Source: Sphingomonadales bacterium
GTDB lineage: Bacteria; Pseudomonadota; Alphaproteobacteria; Sphingomonadales; Sphingomonadaceae
Assembly (NCBI GenBank): GCA_016721875.1
Contig: JADKHG010000014.1
Location: 186,001-250,000, forward strand
Direction: 5' to 3'
DNA length: 64,000 nt
Shown here: positions 43,183 to 51,908 of the stretch, piece by piece
How the letters are laid out: each line of letters starts with the position of its first letter
Numbering within the stretch: position 1 is the stretch's first letter
Notes under the pieces: model-generated
Told to the model about the DNA's origin: nothing
Database searches by the model: none
The model's input: only the letters and a program-made list of their open reading frames with translations
Position numbers and translations under genes: made by a program

Positions 43183-43240
43183 TGAATATGATAGCGCCAA
43201 ACTGCGTGGGCTGTCGTGTTGACTAAATAAGGAATCGCCG

Positions 43241-44272
43241 ATGAAAAATGTCGCGACTTTAGAATCAACAGACAGTCAGACATTCCACCAAGCTGTCCGT
43301 GCCGCAAGCGAACCCGTGTTGATGAGGGGTTTTGTAGCGGATTGGCCGATGGTGCAGGCAGCTGGATTGAGCGACGAAGCGCTTGTCGCCGCAATCCTTT
43401 CAAATGCCGCAGACGTGCCGCTGGTTTATGCTTTGGGCGAAGCCGAAATCAACGGGTGCTTTCATTACACCGAAGACGCAAAACAGCTCAATTTCGTTCG
43501 CCAGCAAACCACTTTGCGCTCCTTTCTGGAGTTGCTGCTGACCGACGCAAAATCGCCAAGCGGCCAAGCGTTCGCAGCGCAGGGCGTCGCTGTGCACAAT
43601 TGTCTTCCTGGTTTTGCTGTGGCCCATCCCAACCCGCTGCTTCCGCCATCGGTTATGCCACGAATGTGGATCTGCAATGCGGCAAAGGTTGCCACGCATA
43701 ATGATGAGCTAGAAAATATCGCTTGCGTGGCTGCTGGGCGCAGGCGCTTTACCTTGTTCCCGCCAGAGGCTGTTGCCGATCTGTATATGGGACCGTTCGA
43801 ATTAACGCCGGGCGGCACCCCCATCAGCATGGTGCATGTTAGTGCGCCGGATTTCGAACGCTATCCACGGTATGCGCAAGCTCTGGACGTGGCACAGGAG
43901 GCCGAGCTTGAGCCCGGGGACGCGCTCTATATTCCCTATCAATGGTATCATCATGTGGAGGCGTTTGATCCGATCAACATATTGGTGAATTATTGGTGGG
44001 ATCCGGCTCGGCAGGATCTGGGGTCTCCATGGGACGCGTTGCTGCACGGGGTCATCGCTTTTCGCGGGCTTCCAGCGGAGCAGCGTCGCGCATGGAAGGC
44101 GGCGTTTGATCATTATGTGTTTTTGCAAAACAAAAACCCGGGCACACATTTACCGCCCGATATAAAGGGGATATTGGATCGGGATTCAGCGGATGACATC
44201 GCGCAGTTGAAGCGTGACTTGCTTGCCAATCTCGATCCTAATGCGCAAACCAAGGTTGGGCCGTTTGGATGA
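43241..44272 (+). CDS. JmjC-like cupin-8 protein B (2OG-Fe(II)-oxygenase-like)
   Basis: The 343-residue paralogue of the protein at 29088-30101 shares KVATHND, RRFTLFPPE, GTPISMVH, GDALYIPYQWYHHVEA and DHYVFLQNK. The Fe-binding HxD (HND) and distal His are kept. ATG at 43241. The two paralogues stand at opposite ends of the glucan locus, suggesting duplication with the locus or two related modification steps. Substrate unknown; protein or amino-acid hydroxylation is the usual chemistry of the fold. Confidence 0.87.
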   Translation: MKNVATLESTDSQTFHQAVRAASEPVLMRGFVADWPMVQAAGLSDEALVAAILSNAADVPLVYALGEAEINGCFHYTEDAKQLNFVRQQTTLRSFLELLLTDAKSPSGQAFAAQGVAVHNCLPGFAVAHPNPLLPPSVMPRMWICNAAKVATHNDELENIACVAAGRRRFTLFPPEAVADLYMGPFELTPGGTPISMVHVSAPDFERYPRYAQALDVAQEAELEPGDALYIPYQWYHHVEAFDPINILVNYWWDPARQDLGSPWDALLHGVIAFRGLPAEQRRAWKAAFDHYVFLQNKNPGTHLPPDIKGILDRDSADDIAQLKRDLLANLDPNAQTKVGPFG

Positions 44273-44301
44273 CTAGTGGCTAGCGATAGGGAGAAGTAGC
44301 A

Positions 44302-44985
44302 ATGTTGATAATTCGCGGAATAATGCTGTGCGCTGTTGTGCTGACTCCGATATATCCGGCGATTGCTTCGCCCGTTCCCTTTGCCGACGAAATAAGACTA
44401 TTTGCCGTGGAAGATGAAATCTACCCTCCAACCGGATGTGAAACGCTGTTTGTAGGAAGTTCGAGTTTCCGTTTCTGGTCGCACCTGCAGCAGGATTTTC
44501 CAAAGCGGAGAATCTTGAAACGTGGTTTTGGCGGAGCATCGATTTCGGATATAAACCTGCATTTTAACAATGTGGTTGGCCGATATCGACCCCGCGAGAT
44601 AATTTTCTATGCAGGCGAAAACGACGTCAACAGTGGCACGCCAGTTGCGACGGTGCTGCAAGATTTTAACCGTTTTCTGGATTTGAAGACGGCCTTACTT
44701 GGTGCGACGCCGGTCTACTTTGTCTCAGCAAAACCTTCCATTGCACGGAAAGCCGACTTTCCGGAGCAGACATTATTGAACGCCAGCATTTCCGGTCTCG
44801 CTAGCGAGCGTGACGATTTGGTGTTTGTGGATATTGTCCAAACAATGCTTGATAAAGGGCAACCGCGTTCCGAATTGTTCATTTCAGATGGACTGCATAT
44901 GAACGGTAAAGGCTATTCTATCTGGGTAAAGAAGATAGGGCAGGCTCTATCCGGTAAAAATCAACGCAAGGCGGAATATTGCTGA
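44302..44985 (+). CDS. SGNH/GDSL hydrolase B, secreted
   Basis: The 227-residue protein starts with ATG at 44302 with AGGGAGAAG. Signal peptide MLIIRGIMLCAVVLTPIYPAIA. The core has LFVGSSSFRFW (Ser), RGFGGASISD, FYAGENDVNSG and DGLHMNGKGYSIW (Asp/His). It resembles carbohydrate-acting SGNH esterases. Lower GC and more AT-rich codons than its neighbours. Last gene of the glucan locus; 151 bases of unassigned DNA separate it from the next locus. Confidence 0.85.
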   Translation: MLIIRGIMLCAVVLTPIYPAIASPVPFADEIRLFAVEDEIYPPTGCETLFVGSSSFRFWSHLQQDFPKRRILKRGFGGASISDINLHFNNVVGRYRPREIIFYAGENDVNSGTPVATVLQDFNRFLDLKTALLGATPVYFVSAKPSIARKADFPEQTLLNASISGLASERDDLVFVDIVQTMLDKGQPRSELFISDGLHMNGKGYSIWVKKIGQALSGKNQRKAEYC

Positions 44986-45136
44986 ACGGTGGCTAAGCGC
45001 ACGACACCCTAAAACCAGACATTCCGGTTCGCCCAAAAATCCCGCCGTCGCCGTCACTGTTGTGCTCGAAGCGCCAACAGCGATCGGCATGGTCCAGAGG
45101 TATAAGCATTGGCGCTATCCCGTATAAGGGTGTAAT

Positions 45137-45892
45137 CTAAAATGCTCCGCCGCGTCCTTCGCCTTCGGCAAAGCGCTTCGCTCCTTTAACCGCTTCGGCA
45201 CGCAGCGGCTTCGCCCCTTCGCGCCCTTCGTAGCGCAGGGCTTCGGCGAGTTCACAATCCCATTGGCGATAGGCAGACATCCGGTCGGTCTTCATGCACA
45301 GCGCCGGGAAGTGCGCAATTTCCGCCGCAAGTGTTTGGGCCGCTACGACCGCTTCTCCTGCGGGAACAATTCGATTGGCAAGGCCGATTGAAAGCGCTTC
45401 GTCGGCCGCCACAGGCCTTCCGGTCAGGATCATGTCCAGCGCGCGGCCCTGGCCGACGATGCGCGGCAAGCGCACGGTGCCACCGTCGATCAAGGGTACG
45501 CCCCAACGTCGGCAAAACACACCGAAAATTGCAGTTTCCGACGCCACCCGCAGATCACACCACAAAGCCAACTCCAGCCCACCCGCTACGGCATAACCCT
45601 CAACAGCGGCGATAACGGGTTTGGTAAGCAGCATCCGCGTCGGTCCCATCGGCCCGGCGCCTTCGGGTTCATAGCGATCCTTGCCCGAGCCCACCGATTT
45701 GAGATCAAAACCCGCACAGAAATTGCCTCCTGCACCGGCGAGGATCGCAACTTGCGCAGATTCGTCCGCTTCAAAATCCAAAAAGGCGGTTCGCAGGGTA
45801 GCCGCCGTTTCGGGATCAACCGCGTTCCGGCAGTCAGGCCGATTGATGATGATCGTGCGAACCGGCTCGTCGTTGGAAACAAGGGTCGTCAT
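45137..45892 (-). CDS. Enoyl-CoA hydratase/isomerase (crotonase family)
   Basis: The protein is 251 residues from the ATG at 45892, with AGGAGG nine bases upstream; the frame runs on to 45949, but that part lies in the leader. The oxyanion-hole segments are NFCAGFDLKSVG and YAVAGGLELALWCDLRVA. C-terminal GKP-rich tail normal for the family. It hydrates or isomerises an enoyl-CoA. Downstream of the TonB receptor on the same strand, it suggests that the imported compound is degraded through CoA thioesters. Confidence 0.9.
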   Translation of the reverse strand: MTTLVSNDEPVRTIIINRPDCRNAVDPETAATLRTAFLDFEADESAQVAILAGAGGNFCAGFDLKSVGSGKDRYEPEGAGPMGPTRMLLTKPVIAAVEGYAVAGGLELALWCDLRVASETAIFGVFCRRWGVPLIDGGTVRLPRIVGQGRALDMILTGRPVAADEALSIGLANRIVPAGEAVVAAQTLAAEIAHFPALCMKTDRMSAYRQWDCELAEALRYEGREGAKPLRAEAVKGAKRFAEGEGRGGAF

Positions 45893-45959
45893 AACGCCAT
45901 CCCTCCTGAGCAAGGCAAGGGCGGGCACCTCGAACGACGCCCGCCTCAAAATCCATCTA

Positions 45960-48338
45960 TCAGAAGCGGAAGGTTCCTGACACGCCGTAGGTGCGCGGCG
46001 TCGCGACGTTGCAGCGCACGCCGGTGCTGCCCGGGAATGTGCCGTTGCGCAGGCCGAACGCAGTATCCAGCACCTGGTAGAATTGGGCGCTGCAATAACC
46101 CTGGTTCGTCAGGTTGCTGCCGAACAGCGCAACATTCCAGCGGTCATCGGGACCGTTGATCGCAAAGCGCGCGCCGACAAGGGCATAGCCATCCTGCGCG
46201 GTCTGTGGGTTTGCATCGTTCACGCCGCCGTTGTTGCTGTCTGACGTCAGCGACACGTTGCCATTCAACGACCAGCCAAGGCCTGAACTGCCGATGTCAC
46301 CTGTCCAAGTTGCGCCGAAATTACCGGTGAACTCAGGCGCATAGTTCAGGCGCTTGCCTTTCAGATCCTGCGTACGGCCATTGTTGGGAAGGCCAGCGCA
46401 GATAGCCGGGCCTGCCGCGCAGCCCGGCAGGCCAGCGCCACCTGGGTAATCGGTAAACTTCGAATCCAGATAGGCGAGCGAGGCGTTGACGGTAAAGTTA
46501 TCCGATGGCTGGATTGTGGTGTCGAGTTCAAAGCCCTGATGGCGCAAGCTGCCGGCATTGCGGACAAGGAAGCTGACGCCATCAAAAGCGCGATCCTGAA
46601 ATCCGCCTATGTCCATGCGGTAGAACGTCAGGTTGGCGATCAGCCCGCCATCCAGCCATGTTGTCTTGGCCCCGAGCTCGTAATTCTTCACCGTTTCCCG
46701 GTTGAAGATACGCGCCTGATTGAGCGCGACAGCACCAGCGCCCGAGTTGAACCCGCCCGATTTATAGCCGGTCGAATAGTTCAAAAAGAATAACATGTCG
46801 CGGTTGGGCTTATAGTTCAAGCTGGCGCGCCATGTGAAGCGATCATCCTTCAGCGCAAGATTGGCATTCTCGATGGCGCGGAGCGTGGCAGCAAAGGGGA
46901 AGGCCCGCTTTTGCACATAGCTTGCGCTCTTGTCGTCCTTGGACCAACGACCACCCAGCGTCAGCGACAGGGGCTCGGCAATCTTGAAGGTCGTCTGACC
47001 ATAGACGGCAAAGCTTTCAACCGACTGGCTGAAATCCTGATCGGTGGCGTTTACGCCGCCGCCCGCAGCAAGGCTGGTGTTACACGCGGTGCGCTGCGCG
47101 CCTGCGGGCACCAGAACGTTACAGAATTGCGCATCGGCCTGAAGCCGTTCGTCAATCGTGTAGTCTTCCTGGAAATAATAGAGGCCAGCGACGAAATCGA
47201 GGCGTCCGCCCAGCAGCTCATCCTTGGGCGAGATGAACTGTAATTCGTGGTTGTGGCTTTTCGAGGTGAAGCCGCCTTGACGCGATGACAGTGGAACTGT
47301 GGTGAAAATCGTGTCCCCATCGGTCTGCGTGCTGCGCCAGTTGCGATAGCTGTTGATCAGCCGCAGCGAGTATCCGCCGACATCAAGCGTTGCATCGCTC
47401 GACAGGCCCCAGTTGCGATCCTTATAATCTGCCGTTACGCGCTGATTGAAATTGCGATCGAACAACACAGTGTCGTTTGCCGAACCAGTCAAACTGGTCT
47501 GCAGCGCCCGGAATGCCGTTCCTTGCGCCGCGGAAACCGAATCGAAGCGGAATTCCGCAGGCACGAAGCCGTCGCCATCCGACTTGGAATAGTCTGCACG
47601 AACGATCCAGCTGACATTGCCAAGATCGGCCTTGATCGACGCGCGACCCGCATAGTCATCCGACCCGCCATAGGTTTTACCATCAAGCTGGTTGTGCCAA
47701 TAACCCTTGAACCACGAACCAAGGCCTGCAACGCGCAATGCGACGTTTTCGCCAAGCGGGAGGTTGACATGGCCGGTCATTTTGTAGCGATCGCCATTGC
47801 CCGCTTCGGCGCTGATCTGGCCGGAAAATTCATCCTTGGGCGTAGCCGAGCGGAATGAGATGGCGCCAACGCTGGCATTGCGTCCAAACAGTGTGCCTTG
47901 CGGTCCGCGCAGCACTTCAACGCCTTCTATGTCGAGGAAATTGCCGATGATCGAGCCGGGGCGCGGTACATAAACACCGTCCACAAAAGCAGCAACACTC
48001 GGCTCGGTCGCCGTATTGCCGGGCGCACCAATGCCGCGCACAGCGAGACGGATGCTGCTAGCTTGGGCAGAGCGTGTGGCAGAGAAATTGGTCGCGACAC
48101 GACCCAAATCTTGTACGGTTAGGACGTTGTTGTTGGTCATCGTCTCTTCGCTGACGGCTGCCATCGAAATCGGAACATCTTGCAAGCGCTCCGAGCGTTT
48201 TTGGGCCGTCACCACGATTTCGTTGCCGGCATCGAATGCTTCATCCGGCACGGCCGCATCCTGTGCGTGCGCGGTACCAGCGGTCATTGCCAGCGCAATC
48301 AGGCTGGCGGCCAACTTAAATTGTGTTGCCGTTTGCAT
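45960..48338 (-). CDS. TonB-dependent receptor
   Basis: The 792-residue protein is complete. Signal peptide MQTATQFKLAASLIALAMTA to about residue 26, plug domain with EIVVTAQKRSERLQDVPISM, RLAVRGIGAPGN and GVEVLRGPQGTLFGRNA. The barrel ends in ATPRTYGVSGTFRF with the terminal Phe. The QKRSERLQDVPIS type is abundant in sphingomonads near aromatic, steroid and other xenobiotic catabolic genes. ATG at 48338 with GGGAGAGAG. The divergent region upstream carries a repeated operator. Confidence 0.94.
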   Translation of the reverse strand: MQTATQFKLAASLIALAMTAGTAHAQDAAVPDEAFDAGNEIVVTAQKRSERLQDVPISMAAVSEETMTNNNVLTVQDLGRVATNFSATRSAQASSIRLAVRGIGAPGNTATEPSVAAFVDGVYVPRPGSIIGNFLDIEGVEVLRGPQGTLFGRNASVGAISFRSATPKDEFSGQISAEAGNGDRYKMTGHVNLPLGENVALRVAGLGSWFKGYWHNQLDGKTYGGSDDYAGRASIKADLGNVSWIVRADYSKSDGDGFVPAEFRFDSVSAAQGTAFRALQTSLTGSANDTVLFDRNFNQRVTADYKDRNWGLSSDATLDVGGYSLRLINSYRNWRSTQTDGDTIFTTVPLSSRQGGFTSKSHNHELQFISPKDELLGGRLDFVAGLYYFQEDYTIDERLQADAQFCNVLVPAGAQRTACNTSLAAGGGVNATDQDFSQSVESFAVYGQTTFKIAEPLSLTLGGRWSKDDKSASYVQKRAFPFAATLRAIENANLALKDDRFTWRASLNYKPNRDMLFFLNYSTGYKSGGFNSGAGAVALNQARIFNRETVKNYELGAKTTWLDGGLIANLTFYRMDIGGFQDRAFDGVSFLVRNAGSLRHQGFELDTTIQPSDNFTVNASLAYLDSKFTDYPGGAGLPGCAAGPAICAGLPNNGRTQDLKGKRLNYAPEFTGNFGATWTGDIGSSGLGWSLNGNVSLTSDSNNGGVNDANPQTAQDGYALVGARFAINGPDDRWNVALFGSNLTNQGYCSAQFYQVLDTAFGLRNGTFPGSTGVRCNVATPRTYGVSGTFRF

Positions 48339-48409
48339 AACTCTCTCCCTGAAATACGATCATTTCTGATTCTAATGAGCGCCGCTTTGGCGATCCTGCA
48401 GCGATCTTA

Positions 48410-48500
48410 TTTGTGAATGCGCGCCATATAATTGCGAATATATGCCAAATGATCAAACTTCTGGCATTAATTGTGGCGTATATTCGCAAATTAATGGCGC
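48410..48500. promoter_or_regulatory. Repeated operator in the divergent TonB receptor/cupin promoter region
   Basis: Three copies of a 17-bp element of consensus WTTGYGAATRYRYGCCA are seen: 48410-48426 and 48431-48447 as direct repeats with a 21-bp period, and 48474-48490 inverted. A wider inverted repeat pairs 48421-48447 with 48474-48500 (27 bp, five differences). A 21-bp direct repeat equals two helical turns and is typical of AraC-family sites. The AraC gene at 50795-51820 is the obvious candidate. Confidence 0.65.
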
Positions 48501-48565
48501 TATATCACAAGATCGCCAAGAATATGTGCACCATATCTCGTGCCATAACCAAGAGAGGATTTGTC

Positions 48566-49057
48566 ATGGCATTGGACGAAGTAACCATCGTACGCGGCGC
48601 TGAGGGTGACTGGTTGGACCTGACTGGCAAGGTCCCCGGATCGGAAGGCGTGAGCATCAAGCTGCACCGGGCAGACGAAGAAAGTGGGCGCGTCGTGCTT
48701 GCTGCAAAATTTGCTCCCAATTCGCGGATGCCGCGCCATGTCCACCACTGCACGGCCTTTGCTTACACCGTGTCGGGCAGTTGGTCCTATGACGAAGGCA
48801 CGTTTTACGCCGGAGACATGGCGATTGAATCGCTCGGCAACAACCATCTGCCGTGGAGCGACGAAGGCACCGAGATGGTGATCTGTTTCGATTCACCTTC
48901 TGGCCAGTATCTGGACAACCAACTGGACGATGGCACCTGTTTCCATATGGGCATGCCATTGTTCAAGCAGATTGTTGGCATGAGTGCTGCGGACTGGGCC
49001 GATTTCAATATCCTCGCCCATGTCGAGTTTCTGCCTGAGATGCGCAAAGCGGCATGA
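48566..49057 (+). CDS. Cupin domain protein
   Basis: The protein is 163 residues from the ATG at 48566 with AGAGAGGAT. The cupin core is SRMPRHVHHCTAFAYTVSGSW, with clustered histidines for metal binding, then GDMAIESLGNNHLPWS. ChrR-like or 2,4'-dihydroxyacetophenone-dioxygenase-like cupins share this layout. Likely a small-molecule dioxygenase or isomerase of the pathway; substrate unknown. First gene of a cupin-VOC-SDR operon whose first stop and start overlap (ATGA). Confidence 0.83.
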   Translation: MALDEVTIVRGAEGDWLDLTGKVPGSEGVSIKLHRADEESGRVVLAAKFAPNSRMPRHVHHCTAFAYTVSGSWSYDEGTFYAGDMAIESLGNNHLPWSDEGTEMVICFDSPSGQYLDNQLDDGTCFHMGMPLFKQIVGMSAADWADFNILAHVEFLPEMRKAA

Positions 49058-49974
49058 GTGCACGGTTCAATCAGGTTGCGATCAGCGTAGCAGACCGCGA
49101 GGTTTCGCTGGCCTTTTATCGGGACCTGTTTGATCTCAACCATGTCGGTGGCACGCATTTTTCAGGCAAAGCCACCGAAGCTGTTCAGGGCATGAAAGGT
49201 GCATCGTCCAATTGCTCTTGGCTGATGGATGACCGCCCCTATTTCCAGTTTGAGATTTTCCAGTTCGATTGCCCTTTGGGTCGCACTTTGGCATCGAACC
49301 GTCAGCCGCAGGATATCGGATATTCGCGGCTGATCTTCTCCGTGCCCGCGCTTGCTCCCGTAGCAGCGCGGGCCGGGGTTGAGATTTTAGAACTGCACGG
49401 CAAGCGCACTTTGTATCTGCGCGATCCCGATGGCATAGCCGTCCAGATCATCGAAGCCGATGTGCCACAAGCCCGGCTGACAGGCGTGGCCCTGTCTGTT
49501 CCTGAATTGGAGATCGCAAAGCGCAGCTTTGTCGAGGGTTGCGGCTGTACGCCGCTGTCCGCTCCGGCCCCGGATTGGGGGCAACTCTGGGGAGAAACCG
49601 GAGCGGACAAAGACATGGTGCTGCTCGACGGCGGCACAGTGACGCTGGAACTAAACCAGTATCGCAGCCCCGTGCCACAGCCTTGGGCTGACGGCTACAC
49701 TCTTGCGGATCACGGTATCTTGAATGTGGCGCTGGGCTTCGAAAGCGCTGATGATATTCGCAAGACACTGGCGGCAATGCAAGCAGTCGGCACAAAACCC
49801 AATGCGCCGCTGGTCACCGCACCCGGCTTGTGTGCGCTGACCTATTCACAAGACCCACAAGGCTTTTCCATTGAAACGCTCTACGTCAGCAAGATCGCAG
49901 CAGGCGCATTCGGGTTCCGAAAGGCCAATCTGTTCGACAGGATATTGATGGCAATCATGAAGGCCACATCCTGA
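49054..49974 (+). CDS. VOC (glyoxalase/extradiol dioxygenase fold) two-module protein
   Basis: The 306-residue protein has two VOC modules. The N-terminal module begins FNQVAISVADREVSLAFYRDLF and ends TLYLRDPDGIAVQIIE. The C-terminal module starts near LTGVALSVPELEIAKRSF and ends YSQDPQGFSIETLYV. Metal ligands are not obvious in every position. The fold covers extradiol ring cleavage, epimerases and glyoxalases. With the upstream cupin and downstream SDR it suggests degradation of a hydroxylated, possibly cyclic, compound. Confidence 0.82.
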   Translation: MSARFNQVAISVADREVSLAFYRDLFDLNHVGGTHFSGKATEAVQGMKGASSNCSWLMDDRPYFQFEIFQFDCPLGRTLASNRQPQDIGYSRLIFSVPALAPVAARAGVEILELHGKRTLYLRDPDGIAVQIIEADVPQARLTGVALSVPELEIAKRSFVEGCGCTPLSAPAPDWGQLWGETGADKDMVLLDGGTVTLELNQYRSPVPQPWADGYTLADHGILNVALGFESADDIRKTLAAMQAVGTKPNAPLVTAPGLCALTYSQDPQGFSIETLYVSKIAAGAFGFRKANLFDRILMAIMKATS

Positions 49975-50006
49975 AACTGGACTGGGCTATGGGGGAGGAT
50001 TTGACA

Positions 50007-50798
50007 ATGAAGCACGCCATCATCACGGGCGCAGGCAGCGGACTTGGGCACGGCATTGCCGAGCGTCTGCTAAAACGGGGCGTCAAAGTCTCGGTGCTCG
50101 ATCTCGGCATTTCCGATGAACGCGCAACGGTGCTGAATGCCGCGGGATCAGTATGGCAGCACCACGCTTGCGATGTAACCAAGCTGGAGAGCGTAAAGGC
50201 AGCTGTGGATGCCGCCATCGCCACCTTTGGTCCGGCAGAACTCGCCGTTAATTTTGCGGGCGTTGGCGCATCGGCTTCCTTTGCTGAAATGGCGGATGCA
50301 GAATTTTACCGCGTGATGGAAATCAATGTCACCGGGACATACCATTTCGCCCGCGCGATCATGCCCCATTTGCGCAAAGGCGACCGGCTGGCGCTGACCG
50401 CGTCGATGGCGGGAATCGCAGCCAATTATGGCTATACGTCCTATTCGACATCGAAATTCGCGGTGCTCGGCCTAGCATCGACTTTGCGCATGGAATATGA
50501 ACCGCACGGTATCCACATCAGCGTGATCTGCCCGCCCGAAGTCATGACACCGATGGTCGTGGAAGAAATCGCAAAAGGCAACAAGATCAGCCTTGATATC
50601 AAAAAGGTCGCAGGGTCGCTCCAACCCGATTTTGCCTGCGACAAGATATTGGATGGCTTGCTAGCCGGAACATGGATGATCATCCCGGGCTTCAAAGCCA
50701 AGGCGACCGCCTTTGCCGCACGGCGGATGCCGGGACTGTTCAATTGGATCACGATGGGGATTGTGCGAAAGGTGATGCGCAAACACGGCGCGCTTTAG
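50007..50798 (+). CDS. Short-chain dehydrogenase/reductase A
   Basis: The protein is 263 residues from the ATG at 50007, with GGGGGAGG upstream; an ATG at 49989 lies inside that ribosome-binding sequence. Rossmann motif ITGAGSGLGHGIA, AVNFAGVGA (NNAG position), and the active-site Tyr-Lys in YTSYSTSKFA. It oxidises or reduces an alcohol/ketone with NAD(P). Its long C-terminal tail (TAFAARRMPGLFNWIT) resembles SDRs that act on lipophilic or steroid-like substrates. Ends four bases into the convergent AraC gene. Confidence 0.9.
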   Translation: MKHAIITGAGSGLGHGIAERLLKRGVKVSVLDLGISDERATVLNAAGSVWQHHACDVTKLESVKAAVDAAIATFGPAELAVNFAGVGASASFAEMADAEFYRVMEINVTGTYHFARAIMPHLRKGDRLALTASMAGIAANYGYTSYSTSKFAVLGLASTLRMEYEPHGIHISVICPPEVMTPMVVEEIAKGNKISLDIKKVAGSLQPDFACDKILDGLLAGTWMIIPGFKAKATAFAARRMPGLFNWITMGIVRKVMRKHGAL

Positions 50799-51820
50799 CT
50801 TGCCCTTCCCCCCTTACGCCAGGCACTCGGGCTGACCCCCGTCATCCGGCGGAAGGCGTGGCTGAAGGCGGCTAAATCCGAATAGCCCAACGTCATCGAC
50901 AGACTGGTAAGCGGGATGGCGGTTTCCTCTAGATAGCGCATGGCAACACGGGCACGGACGGTCTCGAGCTCGTCGCGGAACGTTCGGCCTTCGGCGGACA
51001 GGCGGCGTTGCAAGGTGCGCTGGCTGGTACCGAGCATTTGCGCGACGCGTGGCAGCGTGCATTCGCCGCCTTTCATCGCGTGCAAGATGATCTGCTGCAC
51101 TTCAGTGGCGTAATCAAGCTTCCCGCTAGCATCGAGCCCGCGCAAATGATTGTTCAATATCGCGTGAAGCTGGCTGTTCGATTGGGCAATGCGTGTATTG
51201 AGCACGGCATAATCAAATACGGCCTGGTTATGCTCGGCTTCAAACTCCACCGGGCAGCGGAATGCCTGACGGTAGGGGGTAGTGTTCATCGGCGCACGGC
51301 GTTGCAAGGTGACAAGTTCAGGCGACCAATCGCGCCCCAACAGGCTGCGCAATATGCCAACGCCGATGGAAACGGCGAGATCCTCTTGCTGGCGTACACC
51401 GGGGCGGCCGGAGAGCAATACTTCCAACCGCCACATTGCGGTGTCGCCTTCAGTCACCAGCCGCGCAGCAATACCAGTATTGTGCAGGTGGATGAACTGA
51501 TTCAACTCACCAATCGCTTCGCGCACGTCCGGAGCCTGTGCGATTGCAAAGCCTAGCGGACCAAGCATCGACATGGATTGCCGCTCAGCAATCAGCAGGC
51601 CGATATGCTGCAAACCGCTGGCTTCGCGCGCGGCGGCGAGAACATCGAGGAAAGCGGCATAAGAGATTGTGCTGTCAGGCGAGGCCAAGGCATCGAGCTT
51701 GATCCCCGCATTCGCAATAAGGGCTGCCCCGTCAATCCCCAGTTCGTGCATCAACGGCACAAAGCCCTCCAGCCCGGCAGAGCGCAGCATATAGTCTTTG
51801 GCGAGTGGAACCGCATTCAT
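50795..51820 (-). CDS. AraC family transcriptional regulator
   Basis: The protein is 341 residues from the ATG at 51820; the open frame continues to 52321, but only as a shadow of the divergent SDR gene. The N-terminal AraC_binding_2-type domain covers about residues 15-215. The C-terminal HTH pair reads LPRVAQMLGTSQRTLQRRLS, then SLSMTLGYSDLAAFSHAFRR. It is divergent from SDR B and convergent with SDR A, in the middle of the cluster, so it is the likely regulator of both arms and of the 17-bp repeats at 48410-48490. Confidence 0.92.
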   Translation of the reverse strand: MNAVPLAKDYMLRSAGLEGFVPLMHELGIDGAALIANAGIKLDALASPDSTISYAAFLDVLAAAREASGLQHIGLLIAERQSMSMLGPLGFAIAQAPDVREAIGELNQFIHLHNTGIAARLVTEGDTAMWRLEVLLSGRPGVRQQEDLAVSIGVGILRSLLGRDWSPELVTLQRRAPMNTTPYRQAFRCPVEFEAEHNQAVFDYAVLNTRIAQSNSQLHAILNNHLRGLDASGKLDYATEVQQIILHAMKGGECTLPRVAQMLGTSQRTLQRRLSAEGRTFRDELETVRARVAMRYLEETAIPLTSLSMTLGYSDLAAFSHAFRRMTGVSPSAWRKGGRAS

Positions 51821-51908
51821 GGCGCATATCATCAACCTTGTGGCGGAAAATGACAAGCCCTTCTTCTTGGCCGCGTTGATAGCCAAGCAAAAGAGGAGAG
51901 ATAGCTTT

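Noticed and set aside
45137..45250. CTTCG-rich stretch as a possible tandem repeat
   Set aside because: It encodes the normal Arg/Ala/Glu/Gly-rich C-terminus of the enoyl-CoA hydratase and has no regular period.
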